In this document: positions 6,432-13,475 of the stretch, piece by piece
How positions within the stretch are numbered: position 1 is the stretch's first letter
How the letters are laid out: each line of letters starts with the position of its first letter
Source: CAXMNX01 sp964194845
GTDB lineage: Bacteria; Pseudomonadota; Alphaproteobacteria; Rhodobacterales; Rhodobacteraceae
Assembly (NCBI GenBank): GCA_964194845.1
Contig: CAXMNX010000083.1
Location: forward strand, 1-13,535
Reading direction: 5' to 3'
DNA length: 13,535 bases
Program-made: the position numbers and the translations under genes
The notes under the pieces: model-generated
What the model saw: the letters and a program-made list of their open reading frames with translations, nothing else
Told to the model about the DNA's origin: nothing
The model's database searches: none

Positions 6432-7040
6432 CTACACCCAAGGGCGCGTCGTTCTGAGCTCTGTTTCGAATGCGTCGATCGAGCGTGCCGCGTTTTCCAG
6501 CGTCAATCCGATGTCATCGAGACCGTTCAGCAGGCAATGCTTTTTGAAGGTATCAACCTCGAAAGAAATTTCGCCGCCATCGGGGCCAGAGATTGTCTGG
6601 TTTTCCAGGTCCACGGTCAGCGTCGCGTTCGCCCCCCGTTCGGCATCATCCATCAGCTTATCGACATCTTCGGGAGGCAAAACAATCGGAAGGATGCCGT
6701 TCTTGAAGCAGTTGTTATAGAAAATATCGGCAAATGAAGTTGAGATAACGCAACGGATGCCGAAGTCGAGAAGCGCCCACGGCGCGTGTTCCCGGCTTGA
6801 ACCACATCCAAAATTTTCGCCCGCGACAAGAATCTGCGCGCTGCGATAAGCCGGTTGGTTCAGGACGAAATCCGCGATCTCGCCGCCCGCGCGGTCGAAC
6901 CGCATCTCGTCGAATAGGTTCGCCCCCAGCCCGGTCCGCTTGATCGTCTTCAGGAATTGCTTTGGAATGATCATATCAGTGTCGATATTGACCAGCGGCA
7001 TGGGCGCGGCGATGCCTGTGATAGTGGTGAATTTTTCCAT
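6432..7040 (-). CDS. leuD: 3-isopropylmalate dehydratase, small subunit
   Basis: Small subunit of isopropylmalate isomerase, the partner of LeuC; together they convert 2-isopropylmalate to 3-isopropylmalate in leucine synthesis. The 202 residues match the bacterial LeuD length. The family motifs are all present: NIDTDMIIPKQFLK (18-31), FGCGSSREHAPWAL (77-90) and SFADIFYNNCFKNGILPI (102-119). The ATG shares its A with the leuC stop codon (TAATG), so translation of the two subunits is probably coupled, which fits their equal stoichiometry. A GC hairpin follows the stop codon. Confidence 0.98.
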   Translation of the reverse strand: MEKFTTITGIAAPMPLVNIDTDMIIPKQFLKTIKRTGLGANLFDEMRFDRAGGEIADFVLNQPAYRSAQILVAGENFGCGSSREHAPWALLDFGIRCVISTSFADIFYNNCFKNGILPIVLPPEDVDKLMDDAERGANATLTVDLENQTISGPDGGEISFEVDTFKKHCLLNGLDDIGLTLENAARSIDAFETELRTTRPWV

Positions 7041-8446
7041 TACATCAACTCCCGAACATCGGTCAGCCGACCGGTGATCGCCGCCGCCGCGGCCATGCCG
7101 GGCGACATCAGGTGCGTGCGGCCTTTATAGCCCTGACGGCCCTCAAAATTGCGGTTCGAGGTGGACGCGCAGCGTTCGCCCGGGGCAAGCTGGTCGGGGT
7201 TCATGCCAAGACACATCGAGCATCCGGCCAGACGCCATTCAAACCCGGCCTCCTGAAGTTTTGCCGCAATGCCTTCTTCTTCGGCCTGCAAGCGCACAAG
7301 ACCCGATCCCGGCACAATCATCGCCCTGAGACCATCCTTTACTTTGTGGCCTTCCATGATCCTCGCGACCTCGCGCAGATCCTCGATCCGCCCGTTGGTA
7401 CAAGAGCCGATGAAGACCGTGTCGATCTCGATATCCGCAAGTCGGGTGCCGGGCTCCAGCCCCATATAGTCGAGCGAGCGGCGCGCGGCATCGACCTTGC
7501 CGCCTTCGAAATCCTCGGGCGCGGGCACTTTGGCCGAGATCGGCAGCACGTCTTCGGGCGACGTGCCCCAGGTGACGACCGGGGCGATGTCGGCGGCGTT
7601 CAGGCGCAGCACCTTATCGTAATGCGCGCCGTCGTCGGATGTCAGCGTCTTCCAGTAGGCGACCGCCATTTCCCACTGCCCGGCTTTCGGGGCGTGGGGG
7701 CGGCCCTTTACATATTCGATGGTCTTTTCATCGGGTGCAATCAGACCCGCGCGCGCGCCGCCCTCGATTGCCATGTTGCAGACGGTCATCCGGCCTTCCA
7801 TCGAAAGCGCGCGAATGGCCGATCCGCGGTATTCAATGACGTGCCCAGTGCCGCCAGCCGTCCCGGTCTCGCCGATAATGCTGAGCGTGATGTCTTTTGC
7901 CGTCACGCCGGGGCCCAACGCGCCATCGACCTCGACCAGCATATTCCGGGCTTTCTTCTGGATCAGCGTCTGCGTCGCAAGCACGTGTTCAACTTCGGAC
8001 GTGCCGATGCCGTGCGCGAGCGCCCCGAAGGCGCCATGCGTTGCGGTGTGGCTGTCGCCGCAGACGATGGTCATGCCGGGCTGGGTCCAGCCCTGCTCGG
8101 GGCCGACAATGTGGACAATGCCCTGCCTGATATCGTCGATGTCATAGATCTCGATGCCGAAATCGGCGGCGTTCTGGCGAAGCGCCTCGACCTGGATGCG
8201 CGATTGTTCGTCCTTGATGCCCTCGAGCCGCGTTGGATCGGTCGGCACGTTGTGGTCCGGCACCGCGACGGTCTTTTCCGGCGCGCGGACGTCGCGACCG
8301 GTCATGCGCAGACCCTCGAAGGCCTGCGGGCTGGTCACCTCGTGGACCAGATGGCGGTCTATATAAAGGCGGCAGGTGCCGTCTTGCGCCGCGTGGGCGA
8401 CGTGATCGTCCCAGATCTTGTCGTAGAGTGTGCGGGGTTTGGTCAT
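7040..8446 (-). CDS. leuC: 3-isopropylmalate dehydratase, large subunit
   Basis: Catalytic [4Fe-4S] subunit of isopropylmalate isomerase, aconitase family, 468 residues (normal LeuC length). Cluster ligands are visible: C349 in FIGSCTNGR, and C409 and C412 in AGCSMCLGMNPD. Other aconitase-family landmarks are VPDHNVPT (62-69), VCGDSHTATHGAFGALAHGIGTSEVEHV (128-155) and the C-terminal STSNRNFEGRQG (428-439). The ATG at 8446 is preferred to the in-frame GTG at 8482 because family members begin with a short tail followed by RTLYDKIWDDH. The upstream AGGG lies about 11 nt away, so the ribosome site is weak. It forms an operon with leuD. About 256 bp separate it from hppD upstream on the same strand. 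Confidence 0.98.
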   Translation of the reverse strand: MTKPRTLYDKIWDDHVAHAAQDGTCRLYIDRHLVHEVTSPQAFEGLRMTGRDVRAPEKTVAVPDHNVPTDPTRLEGIKDEQSRIQVEALRQNAADFGIEIYDIDDIRQGIVHIVGPEQGWTQPGMTIVCGDSHTATHGAFGALAHGIGTSEVEHVLATQTLIQKKARNMLVEVDGALGPGVTAKDITLSIIGETGTAGGTGHVIEYRGSAIRALSMEGRMTVCNMAIEGGARAGLIAPDEKTIEYVKGRPHAPKAGQWEMAVAYWKTLTSDDGAHYDKVLRLNAADIAPVVTWGTSPEDVLPISAKVPAPEDFEGGKVDAARRSLDYMGLEPGTRLADIEIDTVFIGSCTNGRIEDLREVARIMEGHKVKDGLRAMIVPGSGLVRLQAEEEGIAAKLQEAGFEWRLAGCSMCLGMNPDQLAPGERCASTSNRNFEGRQGYKGRTHLMSPGMAAAAAITGRLTDVRELM

Positions 8447-8506
8447 TTGCTGAAATCCCTGACTGACATGGAAAAGGCGCACGAAAATCGCGCGGGCGAA
8501 CAGGCG

Positions 8507-8596
8507 TCAGGAAAGTCGGCCCAGCGCCGCCCGCATCGCACCGAAAAACCGCCAGGGCAGGCGCGCGCGGTCATCCATGTCGAAAAAGCGTGTCAT
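8507..8596 (-). CDS. Possible 29-residue small protein
   Basis: In the 256-bp gap between hppD and leuC an ATG-to-TGA frame on the minus strand encodes 29 residues beginning MTRFFDMDDRARLPWRFFGA. The peptide is basic and amphipathic, with five Phe/Trp residues, unlike random GC-rich sequence. No Shine-Dalgarno sequence precedes the ATG (upstream TCCCCCGCCCC), and the alternative second Met has none either. It has only three Leu and no Leu run, so it is not an obvious leucine-attenuation leader. A candidate only. The rest of the gap shows no further gene. Confidence 0.3.
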   Translation of the reverse strand: MTRFFDMDDRARLPWRFFGAMRAALGRLS

Positions 8597-8702
8597 GGGG
8601 CGGGGGATACAGCGCTTGGTGCGCCGAGGCAAGCAGGCCTGTCGTCTTCATCTTTTCAAAAACTACGCAGATTGGGGCGAGGGGCGACAGCTGCCGAAAC
8701 GC

Positions 8703-9806
8703 CTATTCGGCCGCGAGGTTGCCGTATTCGCCGCTGGCCATTTCTTCGGCTTCGATGGATTCAAACAGCGCCTTGAAGTTGCCTTCGCCGAAGCCGTCGT
8801 CACCCTTCCTTTCGATAAACTCAAAAAAGATCGGACCGATCACGGTTTTCGAGAATATTTGCAACAGGATCCGGGTCTCGCCGCCGTCGACGACGCCTTC
8901 ACCGTCGATCAGAATGCCGTGTTTTGCCATCTTTTCCAGCGGCTCTTCGTGGCCTTCAACCCGTGTCTTGGACAATTCGTAATACGCCTTCGGCGGCGGC
9001 TGCATGAACCGGACCCCACGGTCGTGGACCGCATCGACGGCTTCGTAGATGTCGCGCGCACCAACGGCGATATGCTGGATCCCTTCGCCTTTGTATTTCT
9101 TGAGGTAGTTGACGATCTGTCCGGTCTCGCCGCGGTCTTCGTTGATCGGGATGCGGATCTTGCCGCAGGGCGAGGTCAACGCCCGGCTGAAAAGGCCGGT
9201 GAACTTGCCTTCGATGTCAAAAAACCGGATCTCGCGGAAATTGAACAGGTCGGCGTAAAATCGGAACCAGACATCCATATTGCCCTTGAAGACATTGTGG
9301 GTCAGGTGGTCGAGATAGTGAAATCCGACACCTTCGGGATGCGCGGTCGCGGTCCAGTTGAACTCAGCATTGTAGGGACTTTCATCGGCGTAATTGTCGA
9401 TGAAATAGATCAGGCTGCCGCCGATCCCGCTGATCGCCGGTACTTCCAAAGTCTTGCCGGGGCCAGTGTATTCCGTCGCACCGTTTTCGACCGCGTGCTT
9501 CAATGCGTGATCCGCATCGACAACGCGCCAGCCCATCGAGGGCGCGCAGGGCCCGTGTTCTTCGATGAAAGCGCTGGCGAGGGTGCCGGGTTCGGCGTTG
9601 AGGATGTAGGTGATGTCGCCCTGCTGCCAGACCTCGATCGCCTTGGCCTTGTGGCGGGCGACGTGAACGTATCCCATGCGCGAAAACAGGTCGCGCAATT
9701 CCTGCGGTTCGGGGTGGGCAAATTCGACAAACTCGAACCCGTCGGTTCCGGCGGGGTTTTCGGGCGATATGATCGAACGCGGGGCGTCGTGGGGGAACGG
9801 ACCCAT
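8703..9806 (-). CDS. hppD: 4-hydroxyphenylpyruvate dioxygenase
   Basis: Cytosolic non-haem Fe(II) enzyme of tyrosine breakdown that converts 4-hydroxyphenylpyruvate and O2 to homogentisate and CO2. The 367 residues have the two-domain vicinal-oxygen-chelate layout. The iron triad is complete: H167 in LDHLTHNVFKG, H245 in GEGIQHIAV and E329 in GPIFFEFIERKG. The C-terminal signature RKGDDGFGEGNFKALFESIE (333-352) is intact. The ATG at 9806 follows a strong AGGAGA site with 6-nt spacing. Neither homogentisate dioxygenase nor another pathway gene is in the window. It is divergent from an Lrp/AsnC-family gene, which is probably its local regulator. Confidence 0.98.
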   Translation of the reverse strand: MGPFPHDAPRSIISPENPAGTDGFEFVEFAHPEPQELRDLFSRMGYVHVARHKAKAIEVWQQGDITYILNAEPGTLASAFIEEHGPCAPSMGWRVVDADHALKHAVENGATEYTGPGKTLEVPAISGIGGSLIYFIDNYADESPYNAEFNWTATAHPEGVGFHYLDHLTHNVFKGNMDVWFRFYADLFNFREIRFFDIEGKFTGLFSRALTSPCGKIRIPINEDRGETGQIVNYLKKYKGEGIQHIAVGARDIYEAVDAVHDRGVRFMQPPPKAYYELSKTRVEGHEEPLEKMAKHGILIDGEGVVDGGETRILLQIFSKTVIGPIFFEFIERKGDDGFGEGNFKALFESIEAEEMASGEYGNLAAE

Positions 9807-9836
9807 GGTGTGTCTCCTGGGTAAACGGTGCTCTCA

Positions 9837-9883
9837 ACTATAAATAGCCCTTTGAGCGTGCGGCTTTTGCGCATCTTTGTGCA
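9837..9883 (-). promoter_or_regulatory. hppD promoter region with candidate Lrp-type dyad
   Basis: On the minus strand a -10-like TATAGT (9842-9837) would place the hppD start near 9830 and leave a leader of about 24 nt holding the AGGAGA site. No good -35 box stands 16-18 bp upstream. Instead an imperfect dyad TGCGCA-N4-TGTGCA (9868-9883) is centred near -45, a common position for an activator. The adjacent Lrp-type protein is the natural candidate to bind it. Everything except the bases themselves is inference. Confidence 0.35.
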
Positions 9884-9908
9884 GTTTGGACGATTTTTTG
9901 CGGGTGAT

Positions 9909-9937
9909 TTGCATGGAACGCCGATATAGTGCATTAT
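9909..9937 (+). promoter_or_regulatory. Possible promoter of the Lrp-type gene (leaderless)
   Basis: TTGCAT (9909-9914), 17 bp, then CATTAT (9932-9937) resembles a weak sigma-70 promoter. The transcript would start at about 9943-9945, that is, at the ATG at 9944 itself. This fits the absence of a Shine-Dalgarno sequence near that ATG. A second -10-like TATAGT (9925-9930) has no matching -35 box. Confidence 0.3.
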
Positions 9938-9943
9938 TCTGGC

Positions 9944-10405
9944 ATGATATCGGTCGATGACACGGATCTCCGGCTTCTGACGGCGCTTCAGGTGGACGCG
10001 CATATGACAGCCGAGGCGCTTGGTTCAGAGCTGGGACTTTCAGCCAGCCAGGTGGGCCGTCGCCGCCAGCGATTGGAGGCCGAGGGGCTGATCGAGGGCT
10101 ATCGCGCGACGTTGAATGCGCCAGCACTTGGGCTGGCCGTTCAGGCGTTCATTTCGGTGCAGATGGCGACGCACGATCCGGCCAAAGTGCAGACATTCAC
10201 GCGGATCCTGAAACTTCGCGCGGAAGTGACAAGCGCGTGGACATTGACCGGCGAGGCGGACTATTTGCTGCGCGTCTATTGCGAAAATCTTTCGACGCTT
10301 AATACATTGATACACCAGGTTCTGCTTCCCCATCCCGCCGTTGCGCGGGTTCAAAGCCAGATTGTCATGGACCAGCTGAAGGCTGACGCGCCGTTGCCGA
10401 TCTGA
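9944..10405 (+). CDS. Lrp/AsnC-family transcriptional regulator
   Basis: A 153-residue DNA-binding regulator of normal Lrp/AsnC length. The N-terminal winged helix-turn-helix is seen in DDTDLRLLTALQVDAHMTAE and LGLSASQVGRRRQRLEAEGLI (about 5-50). The C-terminal ligand-binding RAM domain runs from about 64 to 146 and includes AWTLTGEADYLLRVYC (99-113). Members of this family respond to amino acids or related metabolites. Divergent from hppD, so control of tyrosine/4-hydroxyphenylpyruvate breakdown is the likely role, plus autoregulation. An in-frame GTG at 9929 is an alternative start with GGAA about 10 nt upstream. The ATG is preferred because the family usually begins close to the DxxDxxLL helix. 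Confidence 0.92.
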   Translation: MISVDDTDLRLLTALQVDAHMTAEALGSELGLSASQVGRRRQRLEAEGLIEGYRATLNAPALGLAVQAFISVQMATHDPAKVQTFTRILKLRAEVTSAWTLTGEADYLLRVYCENLSTLNTLIHQVLLPHPAVARVQSQIVMDQLKADAPLPI

Positions 10406-10418
10406 CCAAACTGACGCA

Positions 10419-10506
10419 GATCAGGTTGAAACAGAATCGGAAATCGCTGCCTTGTGCTGCGCACGAACGCAAATTCCGATAAGTTTGTTTCCATGCAGAC
10501 CTGATC
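10419..10506 (+). promoter_or_regulatory. Nested inverted-repeat element before the antiporter gene, candidate cis-regulatory RNA
   Basis: Three nested pairs of arms share one axis: GATCAGGT (10419-10426) with ACCTGATC (10499-10506); GAAACA (10428-10433) with TGTTTC (10486-10491); ATCGGAA (10436-10442) with TTCCGAT (10474-10480). That is 21 perfect base pairs. An apical hairpin GTGC-TGC-GCAC (10454-10464) sits inside. The asymmetric internal loops (1 versus 7 nt, 2 versus 5 nt) look more like RNA than a DNA operator. The antiporter Shine-Dalgarno AAGAAGG begins 6 nt after the outer stem and the ATG is 18 nt beyond it, so folding could affect ribosome access. No T run follows, so it is not a simple terminator for the Lrp-type gene. 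I cannot assign it to a known riboswitch class. Confidence 0.5.
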
Positions 10507-10524
10507 CACTTTAAGAAGGCGCCG

Positions 10525-12555
10525 ATGGAAGGCTTTCTGTTTCAAGGCGTAGTTTATCTGCTGGCGGCGGTGATTGCCGTTCCCATTGCCGTTCGGTTCG
10601 GGATGGGATCGGTGCTTGGCTATCTTTTGGCCGGTATCGTTATCGGGCCGCTTCTGGGGCTGGTCGCGGATACCGAAAGCCTTCAGCAGTTTGCCGAATT
10701 TGGCGTCGTGCTGATGCTCTTTCTGATCGGGCTGGAACTTTCGCCGCGCGCGCTTTGGGACATGCGGCAAAGGTTGCTTGGTCTGGGTGGCTTGCAGATC
10801 GTTCTGACGACCGGCCTGATCATGGCGGTCTGCATCTATGTGTTGGGCTACTTCTGGCAGACGTCGCTGGCGATCGGGATGATTTTCGCGCTGTCGTCAA
10901 CGGCCATCGTGCTGCAAACGCTGACGGAAAAGCGTCTGATGCAGACGGGCGGCGGACGTGCCTCGTTTTCGGTCTTGCTAAGCCAGGATATCGCCGTGAT
11001 CCCGATGCTGGCGATCCTTCCCTTGCTGGCGGTGACCGGTGCTTTGAACTTTGGGCCCGACGGGTCGATCACGCGCGCCGGGGTTGATGCACCGGCAGGC
11101 GACCACCCAGCCGAAGGCGGCGCGGAAAGCGGCGCGGAAGGTGGCGCAGAAGTGGCGTTAGCGTTTATCGACGCGCTGCCTGCCTGGGGTGTGACGCTGG
11201 CCACGCTGGGCGCGGTTGTGCTGATCATCCTTTTCGGGGTTTTTGCCTCGCGCCCGCTTTTCCGGTTCGTGCATATCGCGCGGCTGAGAGAGCTTTACAC
11301 CGCGTTCGCGCTTTTGATCGTCGTCGGCATCGCCTTTCTGATGATCCTGGTGGGGCTTTCCCCGGCACTTGGCACATTTTTGGCAGGCGTGGTCCTGGCA
11401 AACTCAGAATTTCGCCACGAGCTGGAAAGCGACATTGCCCCCTTCAAGGGCCTGCTTTTGGGGCTGTTTTTCATCACCGTTGGCGCGGGGATAAACTTCG
11501 CGGTTTTCCTGCGCGAGCCCTTCGAGCTTCTGGGCATTGCGCTCCTGCTGATGGCGATCAAGGCGGCGGTGCTATTCCTTTTGACGCTGATCTTCAGGAT
11601 CAAGGGGCGGAACCGATGGCTCTTTACGCTTGGCCTTGCGCAGGCCGGTGAATTTGGCTTCGTACTGGTCACATTTTCGGTGCAGCAAGCGGTTATCGGC
11701 CCCGGCCTTGCCGAGCGGCTTTTGCTGATCGTGGCACTTTCCATGCTGCTGACGCCGCTGGCGTTCATCGCCTACGAGCGGCTGCAACATCGCATGTCCG
11801 GCGACGTGGTCGAGAACCCGGACGCCGATGAGATCGACGAGCAGCAGTCGGTGATCATTGTTGGCATCGGCCGGTTTGGACAGGTGGTGAACCGTCTTTT
11901 GATGCTCGCCGGTTTCAGGGCGGTGGTGCTGGATCACAATCTGGAGGCCATCCAGACTCTGCGGCGGTTTGGGATCAAGGGCTTTTTCGGCGACCCGACC
12001 CGCCCGAACCTGCTGCACGCTGCTGGCCTTGATGATGCGCGGGTGCTGGTGGTCGCACTTGATGATCGCGAGGCGGCGGTTAAACTTGTGACCTATGCCC
12101 GCGCCCAGCGGCCTGATCTGCATATCGTGGCGCGTGCGCACGACCGCGTGCATGTCTATCAGCTATATCGCGCCGGTGCCGATGACATTGTGCGCGAGCT
12201 TTTCGACAGCTCGTTGCGTGCTGGCCGCTATGTACTTGAAAACATGGGGCTGACCGACACCGAAGCGACGAAAATCGAACATTTCTTCTATCGGAAGGAT
12301 CGCGAAGGGATGCGCGAACTGGCGGGGCTTTGGAAGCCGGACCTGCCGGTGGGCGACAATGCCGCTTACGTGGAGCGCGCCAAAGCGTTGAATGCCGAGC
12401 TTGAGACGGCGCTGGTGTCGCATCTGGACGAGACGCCGTTGCCGCCTGTCAGGGGCCAGGTTCGTTCAGAGGAATTACGGAATGTCGCCGATGCCGAGGC
12501 GGTCGATCTGGAAGAGGTTCCAAAGCAGGGCCCCAGCGAGGAGCCGTCGCAGTGA
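10525..12555 (+). CDS. CPA2-family cation/proton antiporter (Kef-type) with RCK/TrkA-N domain
   Basis: A 676-residue inner-membrane protein, probably exchanging K+ or Na+ for H+. Residues 1-420 form the CPA2 membrane domain: GYLLAGIVIGPLLG (32-45), FALSSTAIVLQTL (121-133), the LLSQD transport motif (151-155), FRHELESDIAPFKGLLLGLF (296-315) and LGLAQAGEFGFVL (369-381). From about 442 a cytosolic RCK/TrkA-N domain begins with VIIVGIGRFGQVVNRLL, a Rossmann GxGxxG, so nucleotide or redox gating is likely. A C-terminal tail of about 90 acidic residues follows. Odd feature: a polar Gly/Ala/Glu-rich insert at 176-210 between membrane segments. No KefF/KefG-type partner is in the window. The start at 10525 has AAGAAGG 5 nt upstream and directly follows a structured element. 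It ends 8 bp from the convergent metal permease gene. Confidence 0.94.
   Translation: MEGFLFQGVVYLLAAVIAVPIAVRFGMGSVLGYLLAGIVIGPLLGLVADTESLQQFAEFGVVLMLFLIGLELSPRALWDMRQRLLGLGGLQIVLTTGLIMAVCIYVLGYFWQTSLAIGMIFALSSTAIVLQTLTEKRLMQTGGGRASFSVLLSQDIAVIPMLAILPLLAVTGALNFGPDGSITRAGVDAPAGDHPAEGGAESGAEGGAEVALAFIDALPAWGVTLATLGAVVLIILFGVFASRPLFRFVHIARLRELYTAFALLIVVGIAFLMILVGLSPALGTFLAGVVLANSEFRHELESDIAPFKGLLLGLFFITVGAGINFAVFLREPFELLGIALLLMAIKAAVLFLLTLIFRIKGRNRWLFTLGLAQAGEFGFVLVTFSVQQAVIGPGLAERLLLIVALSMLLTPLAFIAYERLQHRMSGDVVENPDADEIDEQQSVIIVGIGRFGQVVNRLLMLAGFRAVVLDHNLEAIQTLRRFGIKGFFGDPTRPNLLHAAGLDDARVLVVALDDREAAVKLVTYARAQRPDLHIVARAHDRVHVYQLYRAGADDIVRELFDSSLRAGRYVLENMGLTDTEATKIEHFFYRKDREGMRELAGLWKPDLPVGDNAAYVERAKALNAELETALVSHLDETPLPPVRGQVRSEELRNVADAEAVDLEEVPKQGPSEEPSQ
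11119..11154 (+). repeat. Three tandem 12-bp units inside the antiporter gene
   Basis: GGCGCGGAAAGC, GGCGCGGAAGGT and GGCGCAGAAGTG follow one another in frame and encode GAES-GAEG-GAEV (residues 199-210). They lie in the polar loop between membrane segments, where length changes should be tolerated. Replication slippage is the likely origin. Confidence 0.7.
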
Positions 12556-12563
12556 GGCGATGA

Positions 12564-13475
12564 TCAGACGCGGCGGCGTTCCGGGCCAGCCAAGGCGGTT
12601 ACAGCCAGGATCAACCCTGACACCGTTGCGATCATCCCTGCCGCGCTGATCGCGTTTTCGCTGCCCAGCCACAGCGGGCCATAGCCGCCAAGAACAAAAC
12701 CCAGGATCGCCGAGATCAGCGCAAAAACAACGGACCAGCCAACCTGGGCACCCAGCCTGTTGGTCATCAGGCGTGCAGCCGCGGGCGGGCAGATGAACAT
12801 GGCTATCACGATGATCGACCCCACCGCATCAAAGGCCGCCACCGCCGCCAACGCGGAAACAACCACAAGGCCAAGCGAGATTAGGGTGACCGGCAGGCCA
12901 AGGGATGCCGCAAAGCCTTCGTCAAAGGTTGAGATTGCAAGCGGTCGCCAGAACACAGCCGCGAGGACAAGAATGGGGACAAGAACGATCACGATGCGGA
13001 ATAGCTCATGCGGCAGGCCCGCAAGTGCGGTCGGATCGACAAGCGATCCCCAGCCGATCGCGTCGAGCCAGATAAGGCTTTCGAGGTTTCCGTAAAGCGC
13101 GTGTTCAACGTCCAGATGCACGCCCGATGTATCTGACATTTCAAGAAGCAGAACCCCGGCGGCGAAAAGCGTCGTGAAAGTGACGCCCATCGCGGCACCG
13201 GGTTCGATCTTGCCGAATTTGCGAATGCCCTCGATCATCGCGACCGCAACCAGTGCCGCCAGCGCAGCCCCGGCCAGCATCGGGCCGGTTGCAATGGTGC
13301 CGCCGACGAGAAACGCCACGACTATCCCCGGTAGCACAACATGGCTGATCGCATCACCGATCAGTGCTTGACGTCGAAGCACCAGAAAATTCCCCGGAAG
13401 CGCGCAGGCGACGGCGGCAAAACAGCCGATCAGTAGCGGCGTTAGGCTGAGCGGGACAAATTCTTCGCCGTTCAT
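12564..13475 (-). CDS. Metal ABC transporter permease (manganese/zinc/iron type, ABC-3 family)
   Basis: A 303-residue inner-membrane permease of the ABC-3 (ZnuB/MntB/SitD) family, part of a high-affinity Mn2+, Zn2+ or Fe2+ importer. Signatures: LRRQALIGDAISHVVLPGIV (33-52), which includes the coupling-helix region; HLDVEHALYGNLE (120-132), resembling the HxLFGN motif of the manganese-type members; and AVGSIIVIAMFICPPAAARL (217-236). Eight or so membrane helices are evident. A GAGG site 7 nt before the ATG fixes the start. The stop codon of the preceding gene overlaps this ATG (ATGA), so the two are translationally coupled. The ATPase and binding protein would lie beyond the window. Metal choice cannot be settled here; a SitD/MntB-like subunit is the best guess. 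Confidence 0.92.
   Translation of the reverse strand: MNGEEFVPLSLTPLLIGCFAAVACALPGNFLVLRRQALIGDAISHVVLPGIVVAFLVGGTIATGPMLAGAALAALVAVAMIEGIRKFGKIEPGAAMGVTFTTLFAAGVLLLEMSDTSGVHLDVEHALYGNLESLIWLDAIGWGSLVDPTALAGLPHELFRIVIVLVPILVLAAVFWRPLAISTFDEGFAASLGLPVTLISLGLVVVSALAAVAAFDAVGSIIVIAMFICPPAAARLMTNRLGAQVGWSVVFALISAILGFVLGGYGPLWLGSENAISAAGMIATVSGLILAVTALAGPERRRV

Noticed and set aside
8447..8482. Extended leuC start at the GTG at 8482
   Set aside because: The added 12 residues do not resemble LeuC N-termini, and the ATG at 8446 places the conserved RTLYDKIWDDH at the usual distance from the start.
8507..8596. Leucine attenuator leader peptide before leuC
   Set aside because: The small frame has only three scattered Leu codons, and I see no terminator/antiterminator hairpin pair with a T run downstream.
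7112..8776. A 554-codon open frame on the plus strand opposite leuC
   Set aside because: It is the antisense of leuC, whose catalytic motifs are complete. Its composition (Arg, His, Asp, Ala-rich, no domain) is that of a frame shadow in GC-rich codons.
8577..9824. A 415-codon open frame on the plus strand opposite hppD
   Set aside because: Antisense of an intact HppD; no recognisable domain or ribosome site.
10351..10770. A 139-codon minus-strand frame across the Lrp/antiporter gap
   Set aside because: Antisense to two well-supported genes and across the inverted-repeat element; no motif.
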